This document shows positions 25,952-34,540 of a stretch of DNA of 64,000 nt, piece after piece. The translations under genes were made by a program, and so were the position numbers. The notes beneath the pieces are model-generated. The model searched no databases and was not told where the DNA came from. It was given only the letters and a program-made list of their open reading frames with translations. Source of the stretch: JANXSS01 sp040385645 (GTDB taxonomy: Bacteria > Pseudomonadota > Gammaproteobacteria > Burkholderiales > Burkholderiaceae_D); the NCBI GenBank assembly GCA_040385645.1, contig JAZKGZ010000011.1, positions 1 through 64,000 on the forward strand, given 5' to 3'. Every line of letters starts with the position of its first letter. Position 1 is the first letter of the stretch.

Positions 25952-27262
25952 TTATTTTTCGTTCAACAGCTTGCCTTCAAACGCCCTGACCCACGCCACC
26001 AGCGTGTGCGATGCCATTGGCATGGCATGCACATACCCCTGCACCAGATCGCAACCCAGATGCATGAGCTGCGCCAAGGTCGCTTCGTCTTCCGCGCCCT
26101 CGGCAACCACCTTCAAGCCAAAATTATGTGCCAGGTCGATGATGCTACGGACGATCTGGTGGTCTGGTGGGGAATGCACCATGTTATGTAAGAACATCCG
26201 GTCGATTTTCAGCTCCGTAATAGGGAACCGTCGGAGATACGCCAGGGATGAATATCCGGTGCCGAAATCGTCGATCGCCATTTCAAACCCCAGCCGCTGC
26301 AATTCCATTAGGACGCCGGTCGCTTGATCGATATCGCGGATCAGTCCGCTTTCGGTAATCTCTAGACCGATCGCCGAAGGTACCGTGTTCCAGACCTGCA
26401 AGGCTTGCAGCAGGCGCTGGGGAAATGCTTGATCTGCAAGGGATAGCGCGGAAATATTGATCCAGACTTGCATATCCAAGCCATCTTGCAGCCAGGCACT
26501 GCGCTCGCGCAGTACAGTGTTGAGTACGTGGTTGGTGAGCGCCCCGATCAGCCCGCGCCGCTCCGCAGTTTCGATCAATAGTACGGTTGGCACACAATGG
26601 CGATCCTCGGCCGGCCAGCGCACCAGTGCTTCGACCGATGCCACGCGCCCGGTCGATAGATCGATCTTCGGTTGATAAGCCACCGTCAGGTCGTTGTTCG
26701 CCAGCACTTCCTTGAGCTGCGCCTCGAGGTCGTCCGGCAAGCCGTATTTATCGACTACGGCGTCCGACACTGCGTGCGACGTGTTAGCCCGGTGAGCGGC
26801 CTGCCGTGCCTGATCGGCCGCTCGCATCAAAGGCAACGCGGCATCGGCATTCTGCGGTGCCAACGCCATGCCGATGGCAGGATGCAGAAACACCGTACGC
26901 CCTTCCTGAAAAAAAGGTTGCTGCAGCAGCGCCAGTAGCCGGTTGAGTGCCAGAGTCGCCATGGCTTGTACGCGCAGGCCGGGCAGCATCAGCCAGATTT
27001 CGTCGTCGTGCACCAGCAGGCATCGATCCGCCTCCCGCAGCATGGTTCGCACGCGGTCGAGTAGCTGACGCGTAACGGCCAGCGCAACAGGATCGTCGAG
27101 CACGCTGGCGATGCGGTCCGATCGATTCAGTGACACCACCAGCAAAGCGACTGTCCGAAATTCTCCGGCCTCTACTACTGCCTGTTGCAGAGCTTGGTTG
27201 AACAGACCGATTGCGGTGGCATCGGCGAACGGTCTGGAATCAACTTGCGGATATTGGTCCAT
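25952..27262 (-). CDS. EAL-domain protein with degenerate GGDEF domain (c-di-GMP phosphodiesterase candidate)
   Basis: A 436-residue cytosolic protein. Residues ~1-170 look like a GGDEF fold without the GGDEF signature (the site region reads LLVHDDEIWLMLPG), so it should not make c-di-GMP. Residues ~180-430 form an EAL domain with catalytic motifs intact: YQPKIDLSTGRVASVEALVRW, EITESG, DDFGTGYSSLAYLRRFP, LKIDRMF and VVAEGAED. It should hydrolyse c-di-GMP to pGpG. No sensor or transmembrane segment is visible. It lies 6 bases after the HD-GYP gene on the same strand, so the two are probably co-transcribed. Confidence 0.88.
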   Translation of the reverse strand: MDQYPQVDSRPFADATAIGLFNQALQQAVVEAGEFRTVALLVVSLNRSDRIASVLDDPVALAVTRQLLDRVRTMLREADRCLLVHDDEIWLMLPGLRVQAMATLALNRLLALLQQPFFQEGRTVFLHPAIGMALAPQNADAALPLMRAADQARQAAHRANTSHAVSDAVVDKYGLPDDLEAQLKEVLANNDLTVAYQPKIDLSTGRVASVEALVRWPAEDRHCVPTVLLIETAERRGLIGALTNHVLNTVLRERSAWLQDGLDMQVWINISALSLADQAFPQRLLQALQVWNTVPSAIGLEITESGLIRDIDQATGVLMELQRLGFEMAIDDFGTGYSSLAYLRRFPITELKIDRMFLHNMVHSPPDHQIVRSIIDLAHNFGLKVVAEGAEDEATLAQLMHLGCDLVQGYVHAMPMASHTLVAWVRAFEGKLLNEK

Positions 27263-27268
27263 GGTTTA

Positions 27269-28924
27269 CTAACCGAGGTAATAATCGCGGTAGTCGATAC
27301 CGTAGGCACCGTCTGCCAAGCCACGCAGAATCTTTTTATCCTCGCTGCTTTGCAGCATCAGTTCCAGAATATAAGGCGTGGTCAGCATGTTTTTGTCCGG
27401 ATCGGTCAGCACCAATATTTTCGGTGCCAGGCGGCGTACCCCGTTGTGCTCCAGTACGATCGCCGCTTCGCCGCTGGCCAGCTCGATGAGAGAGCCCACC
27501 GGAAAGATGCAGATGGCTTGAACGAATTGCTCGACCAGCGGGCCGTGCAGCCGGGTTGCAGATTCTTTAAATAGCTCTTTCATGGCATCGAAAGCGGAAT
27601 GTGTCACGTCGTAAGGGCGGGCTGTTGTCATTGCAGCGAAGGTATCGGCGATTGCCGCCATGCGTCCATAGACACTGATGTCCGTACCCGCTAGGCCGCT
27701 TGGGTAACCGCTGCCATCGATGCGCTCGTGATGCTCCTGAATGCCCCGCGCAACATAGCGCGGCAAAGGCTCGCCCTGTTCCAGCGCCTGAATGCTGTAT
27801 TGCACGTGTTGCATCAATTGCACCGCTTCCTCCGGCGTGAGTTCACCGGTTTTTTCGACAAGCTCGGCAGGCACTTTCAGCATACCTATGTCGAGCAACA
27901 ACCCGATGCTACCCAATTCCGACAATTGCTCTTTCGGAAAACCCAAATGACGTCCGAGCACCATCAGATAAATCGCGACTTTTAGACCATGCAGGTAGGT
28001 TTTCTTATTTTCGTCGCGCATCCGCGCCGACCACATGAGTGCCGCAGGGTTGCGTACGACACTATCGACCAGCACTGTTACTACCGGCGTTACCGCCTGC
28101 ACATCGATCGGCAGATCGGACTCGATATCGTCGACGATCTTTTCCAGAACCACCTCAGCCTGCTGCATGATTTCCCTGGCCCGAACGGTTTCTTCTTCAA
28201 TCGAAGCACTGTCTTGGTAATTCACCAAAGGCATATTCGCCGGCAAGAAATCGGGGCGGTCTTTTTGTGGTTTAGGCGCTGGCACCGCGCCGCGCCGCGC
28301 CCAAAGACTGCCGCTTCTGGTGCTGCGTCGGTTGCTGAACCAAAACGCAATCTTTTCCAGAAGACCGATGGAAAGTTTTGTATCGCGTGGGTAGAGCGCT
28401 TGAATGTAACGGCTGAACTGCATCGTGGAAGGTGGCGTCAACTCGCCCGGGCGTTTCTCTTCCGCATAATGCAAATAATACTGGCGCGGCTGCGCGTTAT
28501 CGTCCTGATGCGGCGTGATTCGGAGCAGGCGCTTAAGCGCTGCAAGACAGCGCGCCATGAATGAGCCGTGCGAAGTTGTCGCATCGCTTTGATAAGGCGA
28601 AGAAACCGGTTGCTCCACCGGTGCAACGCGCTCAAAGAGAAGAGAGCCACCCAGAAGCGGCGCAACATCGTCGATTACGGTGTGCAGTGCGTCCCATGGC
28701 AGGTGTCGCAGCGAATCGGTGGTGCTGCGGGTCGGGTCGATGGTCACTTCGGCGACAAACTTACGTAGCGTGTCGAGCTGCGTGGCCTCATCCAGCAAGA
28801 AGCCCTGAATCAAAAATGGGGTGTCGGTCCAGGGGCGGTCCAGTTCGGCGATGAACATGCCGAGACGGATATCCCGTACGTTGATACGCAGGCTGTTACA
28901 CAACGGCTGCTGCGGCAACTTCAT
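27269..28924 (-). CDS. HD-GYP family protein with DUF3391, degenerate HD motif
   Basis: A 551-residue protein. The N-terminus (LRINVRDIRLGMFIAELDRPW) is the DUF3391 module common in beta-proteobacterial HD-GYP proteins. The C-terminal domain has HGLKVAIYLM, HHERIDGSGYPSGL and AAIADTFAAMTT, but the metal-binding HD motif reads LLLDIGML where active proteins have LLHDIGK. The missing histidine and lysine suggest weak or no phosphodiesterase activity and perhaps a c-di-GMP sensing role. The ATG at 28924 is used because DUF3391 starts soon after it. Confidence 0.85.
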   Translation of the reverse strand: MKLPQQPLCNSLRINVRDIRLGMFIAELDRPWTDTPFLIQGFLLDEATQLDTLRKFVAEVTIDPTRSTTDSLRHLPWDALHTVIDDVAPLLGGSLLFERVAPVEQPVSSPYQSDATTSHGSFMARCLAALKRLLRITPHQDDNAQPRQYYLHYAEEKRPGELTPPSTMQFSRYIQALYPRDTKLSIGLLEKIAFWFSNRRSTRSGSLWARRGAVPAPKPQKDRPDFLPANMPLVNYQDSASIEEETVRAREIMQQAEVVLEKIVDDIESDLPIDVQAVTPVVTVLVDSVVRNPAALMWSARMRDENKKTYLHGLKVAIYLMVLGRHLGFPKEQLSELGSIGLLLDIGMLKVPAELVEKTGELTPEEAVQLMQHVQYSIQALEQGEPLPRYVARGIQEHHERIDGSGYPSGLAGTDISVYGRMAAIADTFAAMTTARPYDVTHSAFDAMKELFKESATRLHGPLVEQFVQAICIFPVGSLIELASGEAAIVLEHNGVRRLAPKILVLTDPDKNMLTTPYILELMLQSSEDKKILRGLADGAYGIDYRDYYLG

Positions 28925-29077
28925 GCAGTAGCGACGCGCTGCCGGCGCCGGGTGACGAGGGGATGATCGAAAAGTGGATTGCGGCAGACACGCATCTGAT
29001 GGATGACACCGGGTTCGATGCAATCCAGTATAAAGGAAAAACTTTTCTTTTATGAAAGTAAATACGCGAGCCGGCCG

Positions 29078-29518
29078 CTACCGTTTGTGAGCTTCCGCCA
29101 GCTTGGAGGACAATTCCGCGGCGCGCCAGATCCATTGCATCAACAGCAGCTGTAAAGGCAGACGCAGCACCAGCAGCAAAATGACCCAGCCTGCCTTGTT
29201 TTGGGCAACGGCGTCGATCAGCATTTGCACATTGGCCGGCAAGACTGCCACGCATAGCGCCATCAAACCCCAGCCGGCATAGCGCCGGGCCGGGGCCCAC
29301 AACATGCCGACGCCACCGGCGCATTCGGCAATGCCGCTAATTAATACGAGCATCGCATGCCAACCCAGCCAGGGCGGCATGATGCTGATGTAGGCCTGCG
29401 GGAAAATGAAATGCATGATGCCGGCACCGATGAAAAACAGCGCCAGCAGCCATTGCGAAAATGTAGGGCCTGCGGTTCGATGTGATTTCGACGCATCATG
29501 ACGCTCGGTGTGATCCAT
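29078..29518 (-). CDS. DoxX-family small membrane protein
   Basis: A 146-residue protein with four hydrophobic helices and the DoxX-like segments FFIGAGIMHFIFPQAYISIMPPWL and GIAECAGGVGML. The HFIFP...P and the acidic residue in ISGIAE are usual for the family. DoxX-like proteins are found in oxidative-stress and sulfur contexts, but no role can be assigned here. It is monocistronic; the gene upstream is divergent. Confidence 0.82.
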   Translation of the reverse strand: MDHTERHDASKSHRTAGPTFSQWLLALFFIGAGIMHFIFPQAYISIMPPWLGWHAMLVLISGIAECAGGVGMLWAPARRYAGWGLMALCVAVLPANVQMLIDAVAQNKAGWVILLLVLRLPLQLLLMQWIWRAAELSSKLAEAHKR

Positions 29519-29726
29519 GCTTTTTCCGTGCCTTTTATTGAAAGCGGTAATGGCTCAGCGTAGCATGGCGTGACGCCTCAACTCTCGCACTGCAGATGAA
29601 AGGTTTCGACATGCCGCCGTTCTCCTTACTTTTGTTATTTTCGGCATTTTTGTCGCGCGCAGCTGCTCTCGCGGTTGCTCGCTCAGTTGCTCTATCGCCT
29701 GCTCGACCGCTTCAGGATGCCACGCG

Positions 29727-30242
29727 ATGCTGAGCTGGCAATGGGATGCGTGGCATCAACTGAAGGCAGACGATGTACATGCCATGCTGGCATTGCGGCA
29801 GACTGTATTCATTGTCGAGCAACAATGCTTTTATCTGGACATCGATGATGCGGATCAGCGAGCGTTTCATTTGCTTGGGTGGCAAAACCATGCGTGCGAG
29901 TCTGCGCCTGGTGGCCAGCGCCGTGTACTCGCAGCCTACCTGCGGGTGCTGCCACCAGGCGTGAAATATATCGAGTGTGCGCTCGGCCGCGTGGTAACCG
30001 CACCGAGCGTGCGTGGCACCGGTCTCGGGCGACTGTTGATGGCGGAAGGCTTGCGTTGGGCCAGCGAGCAATTCGCCGGCCTGCCAATAAAAATTAGTGC
30101 ACAACTGCGGCTGCAACGGTTCTACGAACATTTCGGCTTCGCAATCGTGTCGATGCCTTACGACGAAGACGGCATCGTTCATGTCGAGATGCTGCGAGAA
30201 CCGGGATTGCTCATCGAGGACCGCAAAGCATTGAGTGCTTGA
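29727..30242 (+). CDS. elaA: GNAT-family acetyltransferase, ElaA type
   Basis: A 171-residue protein with the ElaA pattern: WHQLKADDVHAMLALRQTVFIVEQQCFYLDIDDAD at the N-terminus, the acetyl-CoA loop LGRVVTAPSVRGTGLGRLLM, and FYEHFGFAIVSMPYDEDGI at the C-terminus. It is probably a cytosolic N-acetyltransferase; the substrate of ElaA is unsettled. The nitronate monooxygenase gene follows 55 bases later on the same strand. Confidence 0.88.
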   Translation: MLSWQWDAWHQLKADDVHAMLALRQTVFIVEQQCFYLDIDDADQRAFHLLGWQNHACESAPGGQRRVLAAYLRVLPPGVKYIECALGRVVTAPSVRGTGLGRLLMAEGLRWASEQFAGLPIKISAQLRLQRFYEHFGFAIVSMPYDEDGIVHVEMLREPGLLIEDRKALSA

Positions 30243-30297
30243 TAACGCTGGTTCGGTTCTATAATCGCCTATTGCTTTCCATCACTTGGAGACCGTC

Positions 30298-31257
30298 ATG
30301 GCATTGCCTGCCGTATTGCAGAACCTGAGCATTCCGGTCATCGGTGCGCCGCTTTTCATCGCCAGCGGACCGGCGCTGGTGGTTGCGCAATGCAAAGCCG
30401 GCATCGTCGGCGCGTTTCCGGCGTTGAACGCCCGGCCGCCTGCATTGCTCGATACCTGGCTGACCGACATGCAAGCCGAACTCGCCGACCACCAAGCGCG
30501 AAACCCGCATGCTAGAACCGGGCCGATCGCCGTCAATCAAATTGTTCATCAATCCAACGACCGGCTGGCGCAGGATCTAGAGGTATGTGTCAAACACCGC
30601 GTGCCGATCGTTATTTCCTCCTTACGCGCACCGCCGGCAGAGATGATGGCTGCCATTCATGGCTATGGCGGTATCGTATTGCACGACGTGATCTCCCTGC
30701 GCCACGCAGAGAAAGCGCTCGAAGCCGGCGTGGATGGGTTAATTTTGGTGGCAGCCGGCGCGGGTGGCCATGCCGGGGGGTTGTCACCTTTTGCGCTGGT
30801 GGGTGAAGTACGCCGGATGTTTGCCGGACCTTTGGCGCTGTCGGGTGCAATCGCCACCGGCGACGCCGTGCTGGCGGCCCAGGCAATGGGTGCCGACTTC
30901 GCCTACATCGGCTCGCGCTGGCTGGCCAGCAAGGAAGCCAATGTCGATCAGGCCTACCGCGAGGCATTGATCGAGGCGACAGCTGCCGACATCGTCTATA
31001 CGAATCTGTTTACCGGTGTGCACGGCAATTACCTGAAAAAATCGATCGTCACCGCCGGGCTGGACCCGGATAACCTGCCGCAGGCCGATAAAAGCACCAT
31101 GAATTTTGGCTCCGGCGGCACGGCGGCAAAAGCCTGGCGCGATATATGGGGCGCCGGACAAGGCGTGGGCATGATCGACGATGCGCCGACGGTTGCCGAG
31201 ATCGTCACGCGACTCAAAAGCGAGTATCAGGTAGCGCGCGCCCGTCTTGGGGTGTAA
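30298..31257 (+). CDS. Nitronate monooxygenase (2-nitropropane dioxygenase) family flavoprotein
   Basis: A 319-residue TIM-barrel flavoprotein with the N-terminal PVIGAPLFIASGPALVVAQCKAG, the VNQIVHQSNDR segment, DGLILVAAGAGGHAGG with the FMN phosphate site, and GADFAYIGSRWLASKEA. These match NMO class enzymes, which oxidise alkyl nitronates with FMN and oxygen. The ATG at 30298 follows GGAG at a 6-base distance, which rules out the upstream TTG. Confidence 0.9.
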   Translation: MALPAVLQNLSIPVIGAPLFIASGPALVVAQCKAGIVGAFPALNARPPALLDTWLTDMQAELADHQARNPHARTGPIAVNQIVHQSNDRLAQDLEVCVKHRVPIVISSLRAPPAEMMAAIHGYGGIVLHDVISLRHAEKALEAGVDGLILVAAGAGGHAGGLSPFALVGEVRRMFAGPLALSGAIATGDAVLAAQAMGADFAYIGSRWLASKEANVDQAYREALIEATAADIVYTNLFTGVHGNYLKKSIVTAGLDPDNLPQADKSTMNFGSGGTAAKAWRDIWGAGQGVGMIDDAPTVAEIVTRLKSEYQVARARLGV

Positions 31258-31328
31258 CGGTAAAATCGGCATACTTACATCGGTAACCGACCACTTGCCG
31301 AAACCGAAATTTGACCTTGAGGAATGCC

Positions 31329-31619
31329 ATGCATCAAATAAATCAGCCTGACCAACACAACACGGGCGAAGAAAAGATTACCACTACCGAACCCGTCGGA
31401 AAGAGTCGCTCGGCGCGCCAGCCAAACGAACGTGACGAATCGCCGGATAGCCAGGCCAGCGAACCACGCGCGAAGATCGAGCAAGCGGCTGCCGACATCG
31501 CCAGCGGCCAAGAAAATACCGACCGTTACGGGCAACCGGAAAAAAATCCGAAGAACAACGCACCAGCTACGCCGTCACCTAAAGATAAGCAGATATTGCC
31601 GGACGGACGGCAGAAGTAG
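31329..31619 (+). CDS. Hypothetical hydrophilic, disordered small protein
   Basis: A 96-residue protein dominated by Gln, Glu, Asn, Lys, Pro and Ser, without hydrophobic core, cysteine or signal peptide. It looks intrinsically disordered and stress-protein-like. AGGA lies 7 bases before the ATG. The stop codon is one base before the aminopeptidase P start, so the two are probably translated from one message. I do not recognise the family. Confidence 0.6.
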   Translation: MHQINQPDQHNTGEEKITTTEPVGKSRSARQPNERDESPDSQASEPRAKIEQAAADIASGQENTDRYGQPEKNPKNNAPATPSPKDKQILPDGRQK

Positions 31620-31620
31620 C

Positions 31621-33453
31621 ATGCTCGACGACGGTTGTATGAAATCGGACCCGCCTGCCGATACGCTGGCAATCGTCGGGCGTCTGGCATCGGTGCGTGC
31701 CGCCATGGCGGAGCAATCCATCGATGCTTACGTGGTGCCCTCGTCAGACCCGCACCTGTCCGAATACTTGCCAGCCCATTGGCAAGCACGTCAATGGCTT
31801 TCCGGCTTCACTGGCTCGGCCGGCACGCTGGTGGTCACATCTGATTTCGCCGGGCTATGGTGCGACGCACGCTATTGGGCACAGGCCGAAAACCAACTAG
31901 CGCAAACCGGTATCGCCTTGATGAAGATGTCATCCGGTGCCGGTACGCCGTATATCGAATGGCTGGCCACACATCTGACCCGCGGCCAGACCGTGGCAAT
32001 CGATGGCATGGTATTGGCGCTGGCTACCGCACATGCCTTGCAACAGGCGCTGGACGCCAAGCAGATACGACTACGCACCGATCGCGATCTGATCGAGACG
32101 GTCTGGCCCGATCGAGCACCGTTGCCCGCACAGCCAGTGTATGAACACACGGCACCCCACGCTACACGCAGTCGCACCGATAAACTCGCCGATTTGCGTG
32201 CAGCCATGGCGGCTCTGGGGGCGGATGCCCATTGCATTTCCACACTCGACGACATCGCCTATCTATTGAATCTGCGCGGTGCAGATGTCAGTTTCAATCC
32301 GGTGTTCGTGGCGCACCTGTTGCTGGCCGACCAGCGTACGACGCTCTTCATCGGCGAAGGCAAAGTGCCGGATTCGGTGCGGGAAGCACTCGCCGACGAT
32401 GGGGTACAGATCGGGCCTTATTCAGAGGCGCAAGCAGCACTCGGCAGGCTTCGCCCCGGTGCGCGTTTGTTGCTCGATCCACGCCGGACCACGCTCGGGT
32501 TACGGCAGGCGGTTGCGCCGGTTGTTGCCATCATCGAAGCGATCAACCCCACCACTTTGGCAAAATCCCGAAAGACCGACGCCGACATCGACCAGGTGCG
32601 CGTCACCATGGAGCAGGATGGCGCAGCGCTGTGCGAGTTTTTTGCCTGGTTGGAATCGGCATTGCCTACCCAAACGATTACCGAACATGAGATCGATGCG
32701 CGAATCACGTCGTGCCGGGCCGCTCGCCCGAATTTTGTGGGGGCGAGCTTCGGTACCATCGCCGGTTTTAATGCCAACGGAGCCATGCCGCATTACCGTG
32801 CCACGGCGCAATCGCATGCCGTTATAGGCGGCGATGGCTTGCTTCTGATCGATTCCGGTGGCCAGTATCTCGGCGGAACGACCGACATTACTCGCGTCGT
32901 ACCGGTCGGTACCCCCTCGGCATTACAAAAACGTGATTTCACGTTGGTGTTGAAGGGCTTGATCGCTTTATCGAGTACCCGCTTCCCACGCGGCACCCGG
33001 TCGCCGATGCTGGATGCTATCGCCCGTGCGCCGATCTGGGCTGCCGGCCTAGATTACGGCCACGGTACGGGTCACGGCGTCGGTTATTTTTTAAATGTGC
33101 ACGAGGGTCCACAAGTCATTTCCAGTACTGCCATGCCGGAACCGCACACGGCTATGGAGCCGGGCATGATCACTTCTATCGAGCCGGGAATCTATCGCCC
33201 AGGCAAGTGGGGGGTGCGCATCGAGAATTTGGTCGCAAACCAGGATGCCGGGACGACCGAATTCGGACAATACCTACGCTTCGAGACCCTAACCCTGTGC
33301 CCGATCGATGCGCGTTGCATAGATCTGGCTTTGCTGCGCTCCGACGAGCGCGATTGGATCGACACCTATCATGGCACGGTGCGCAAACGCTTGATACCAC
33401 ACGTGAGCGGTGCGGCGCGCGAGTGGCTGGAGCAGCACACCGAGAAACTTTGA
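31621..33453 (+). CDS. Xaa-Pro aminopeptidase (aminopeptidase P, M24B)
   Basis: A 610-residue protein of the long, three-domain aminopeptidase P type. The N-terminal creatinase-like domain begins DAYVVPSSDPHLSEYLP...WLSGFTGSAGT. The C-terminal pita-bread domain has dinuclear metal ligands in LLIDSGGQYLGGTTDITR, HGTGHGVGYFLNVHEGP, EPGMITSIEPGIY and GVRIENL. It removes N-terminal residues preceding proline. Starts at 31621 and 31639 are both possible; the first directly follows the preceding stop. Confidence 0.93.
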   Translation: MLDDGCMKSDPPADTLAIVGRLASVRAAMAEQSIDAYVVPSSDPHLSEYLPAHWQARQWLSGFTGSAGTLVVTSDFAGLWCDARYWAQAENQLAQTGIALMKMSSGAGTPYIEWLATHLTRGQTVAIDGMVLALATAHALQQALDAKQIRLRTDRDLIETVWPDRAPLPAQPVYEHTAPHATRSRTDKLADLRAAMAALGADAHCISTLDDIAYLLNLRGADVSFNPVFVAHLLLADQRTTLFIGEGKVPDSVREALADDGVQIGPYSEAQAALGRLRPGARLLLDPRRTTLGLRQAVAPVVAIIEAINPTTLAKSRKTDADIDQVRVTMEQDGAALCEFFAWLESALPTQTITEHEIDARITSCRAARPNFVGASFGTIAGFNANGAMPHYRATAQSHAVIGGDGLLLIDSGGQYLGGTTDITRVVPVGTPSALQKRDFTLVLKGLIALSSTRFPRGTRSPMLDAIARAPIWAAGLDYGHGTGHGVGYFLNVHEGPQVISSTAMPEPHTAMEPGMITSIEPGIYRPGKWGVRIENLVANQDAGTTEFGQYLRFETLTLCPIDARCIDLALLRSDERDWIDTYHGTVRKRLIPHVSGAAREWLEQHTEKL

Positions 33454-33454
33454 C

Positions 33455-33489
33455 GAAAAAAATGCGCACGCCGTTTCCGGGTGCGCATC
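33455..33489 (-). terminator. Terminator of periplasmic paralog 1
   Basis: The minus strand forms ATGCGCAC / GTGCGCAT with a GC-rich loop, followed by a run of seven T. It stands 31 bases after the stop codon at 33520. An almost identical hairpin follows the paralog at 36170. Confidence 0.88.
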
Positions 33490-33519
33490 GCGTTACAACG
33501 CGTTGCAACAAGCTGGTTG

Positions 33520-33948
33520 TTATTGCCCAGTTGTCAGGTTGTCGCCTTTTTGCTTATGTACTTCTTTTTGGGCTTGCACTTTTGCACCGGCCTTGACTTC
33601 GGCACGGGATTTATCAGACATCGGTTTTTTGTTTGCACTGGCTGGCATAGCGGAATCGCCGGTTGGCAGTTCGCCTGCTTTTGCAGCAGCTTTGGTGGAG
33701 TCCTTGACTTCCATGCGGCTCTTGACGCCATCGCCTTTGGCTTTAGGCATTGGCATCGGCGAACCGACTTCGCCGGTCTTGGCTGCGTCGTTGGTCGACA
33801 ATGCCGCTTTCGTATCAGCCTTGACTTCAGCACGGCTCTTTGTTTCGGCAGCTGGTGTGGCAGGTGCAGCTGTATGTGCGGCGGCAAACGCGTTTGTAGC
33901 AGCTAGCTGCAACAATGGCAGGGCAAGAATAAGCAGGGATTTTTTCAT
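33520..33948 (-). CDS. DUF4148-like periplasmic protein with SRAEVKA repeats (paralog 1)
   Basis: A 142-residue protein with a cleavable signal peptide (MKKSLLILALPLLQLAATNAFA) and three copies of a K-S-R-x-E-V-K motif (TKSRAEVKADTKAA, VKSRMEVKDSTKAA, DKSRAEVKAGAKV), ending KEVHKQKGDNLTTGQ. The motif resembles DUF4148 proteins of Burkholderiales. The mature protein is Lys/Ala-rich and probably disordered. The ATG at 33948 follows GGAGA by 7 bases. It is a paralog of the 36170-36538 protein; its function is unknown. Confidence 0.75.
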   Translation of the reverse strand: MKKSLLILALPLLQLAATNAFAAAHTAAPATPAAETKSRAEVKADTKAALSTNDAAKTGEVGSPMPMPKAKGDGVKSRMEVKDSTKAAAKAGELPTGDSAMPASANKKPMSDKSRAEVKAGAKVQAQKEVHKQKGDNLTTGQ

Positions 33949-34540
33949 GTGTAATTCTCCAGAGTTTAATGATTCGTGTGGTGTTTCGACCAATTATCAG
34001 GTTAAGCCTAGGCTATGTAGCTGAGCCAGAGCAGACTATCTATTACAGTTAATTGCAACACTACAATTGTCGTGCGGTGTGATTCTAATCCAACTTCCGA
34101 TGCAAGTCTCTTCAGGGACTCGAAAGCAGAAACGCTTGACGACTTCCCTAAGCCTCTAACGCGCGGCCAACGAATTGGTTACAGTTCGTTAATCAAATTC
34201 GTGTTTTTACATACGACGCTACGTTTTTGCTCCATGTACCCAGCGAAAAAATAATTTGCCACTGTGTTGAGTGATTAGCAAAATTCGGTAATGGACGGCT
34301 TTGCGCATGCTTATGAGCATATTTCATAAAATCAAAAATAAGTTGTTTATATGAAACATTTGTAGTGGCAGAGTGTCAGCACTAAGCCGTGTCGCAACCT
34401 AAATCCTGTAATCTTTGTTGCTCATAATCTATAGAAGACACGCCATGCTGCAACTCCATAAGCGTTTTGCTGGACTGCTTACCTGCCATGCTGAGGACTA
34501 TGTTAATAGTCACTCAAAGGGTTCGACCAGGCTAGGTAGA
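33949..34540. other. Gene-free AT-rich spacer upstream of the PLD-family gene
   Basis: No convincing gene is seen in this stretch of about 500-590 bases. A frame at 34072-34254 would encode 60 residues, but has no ribosome binding site or recognisable motif. Promoters for the divergent flanking genes must lie here; I could not identify them with confidence. Confidence 0.4.

Noticed and set aside
34072..34254. Small open frame of 60 residues upstream of the PLD-family gene
   Set aside because: No ribosome binding site, no recognisable motif, and composition like the surrounding intergenic DNA.
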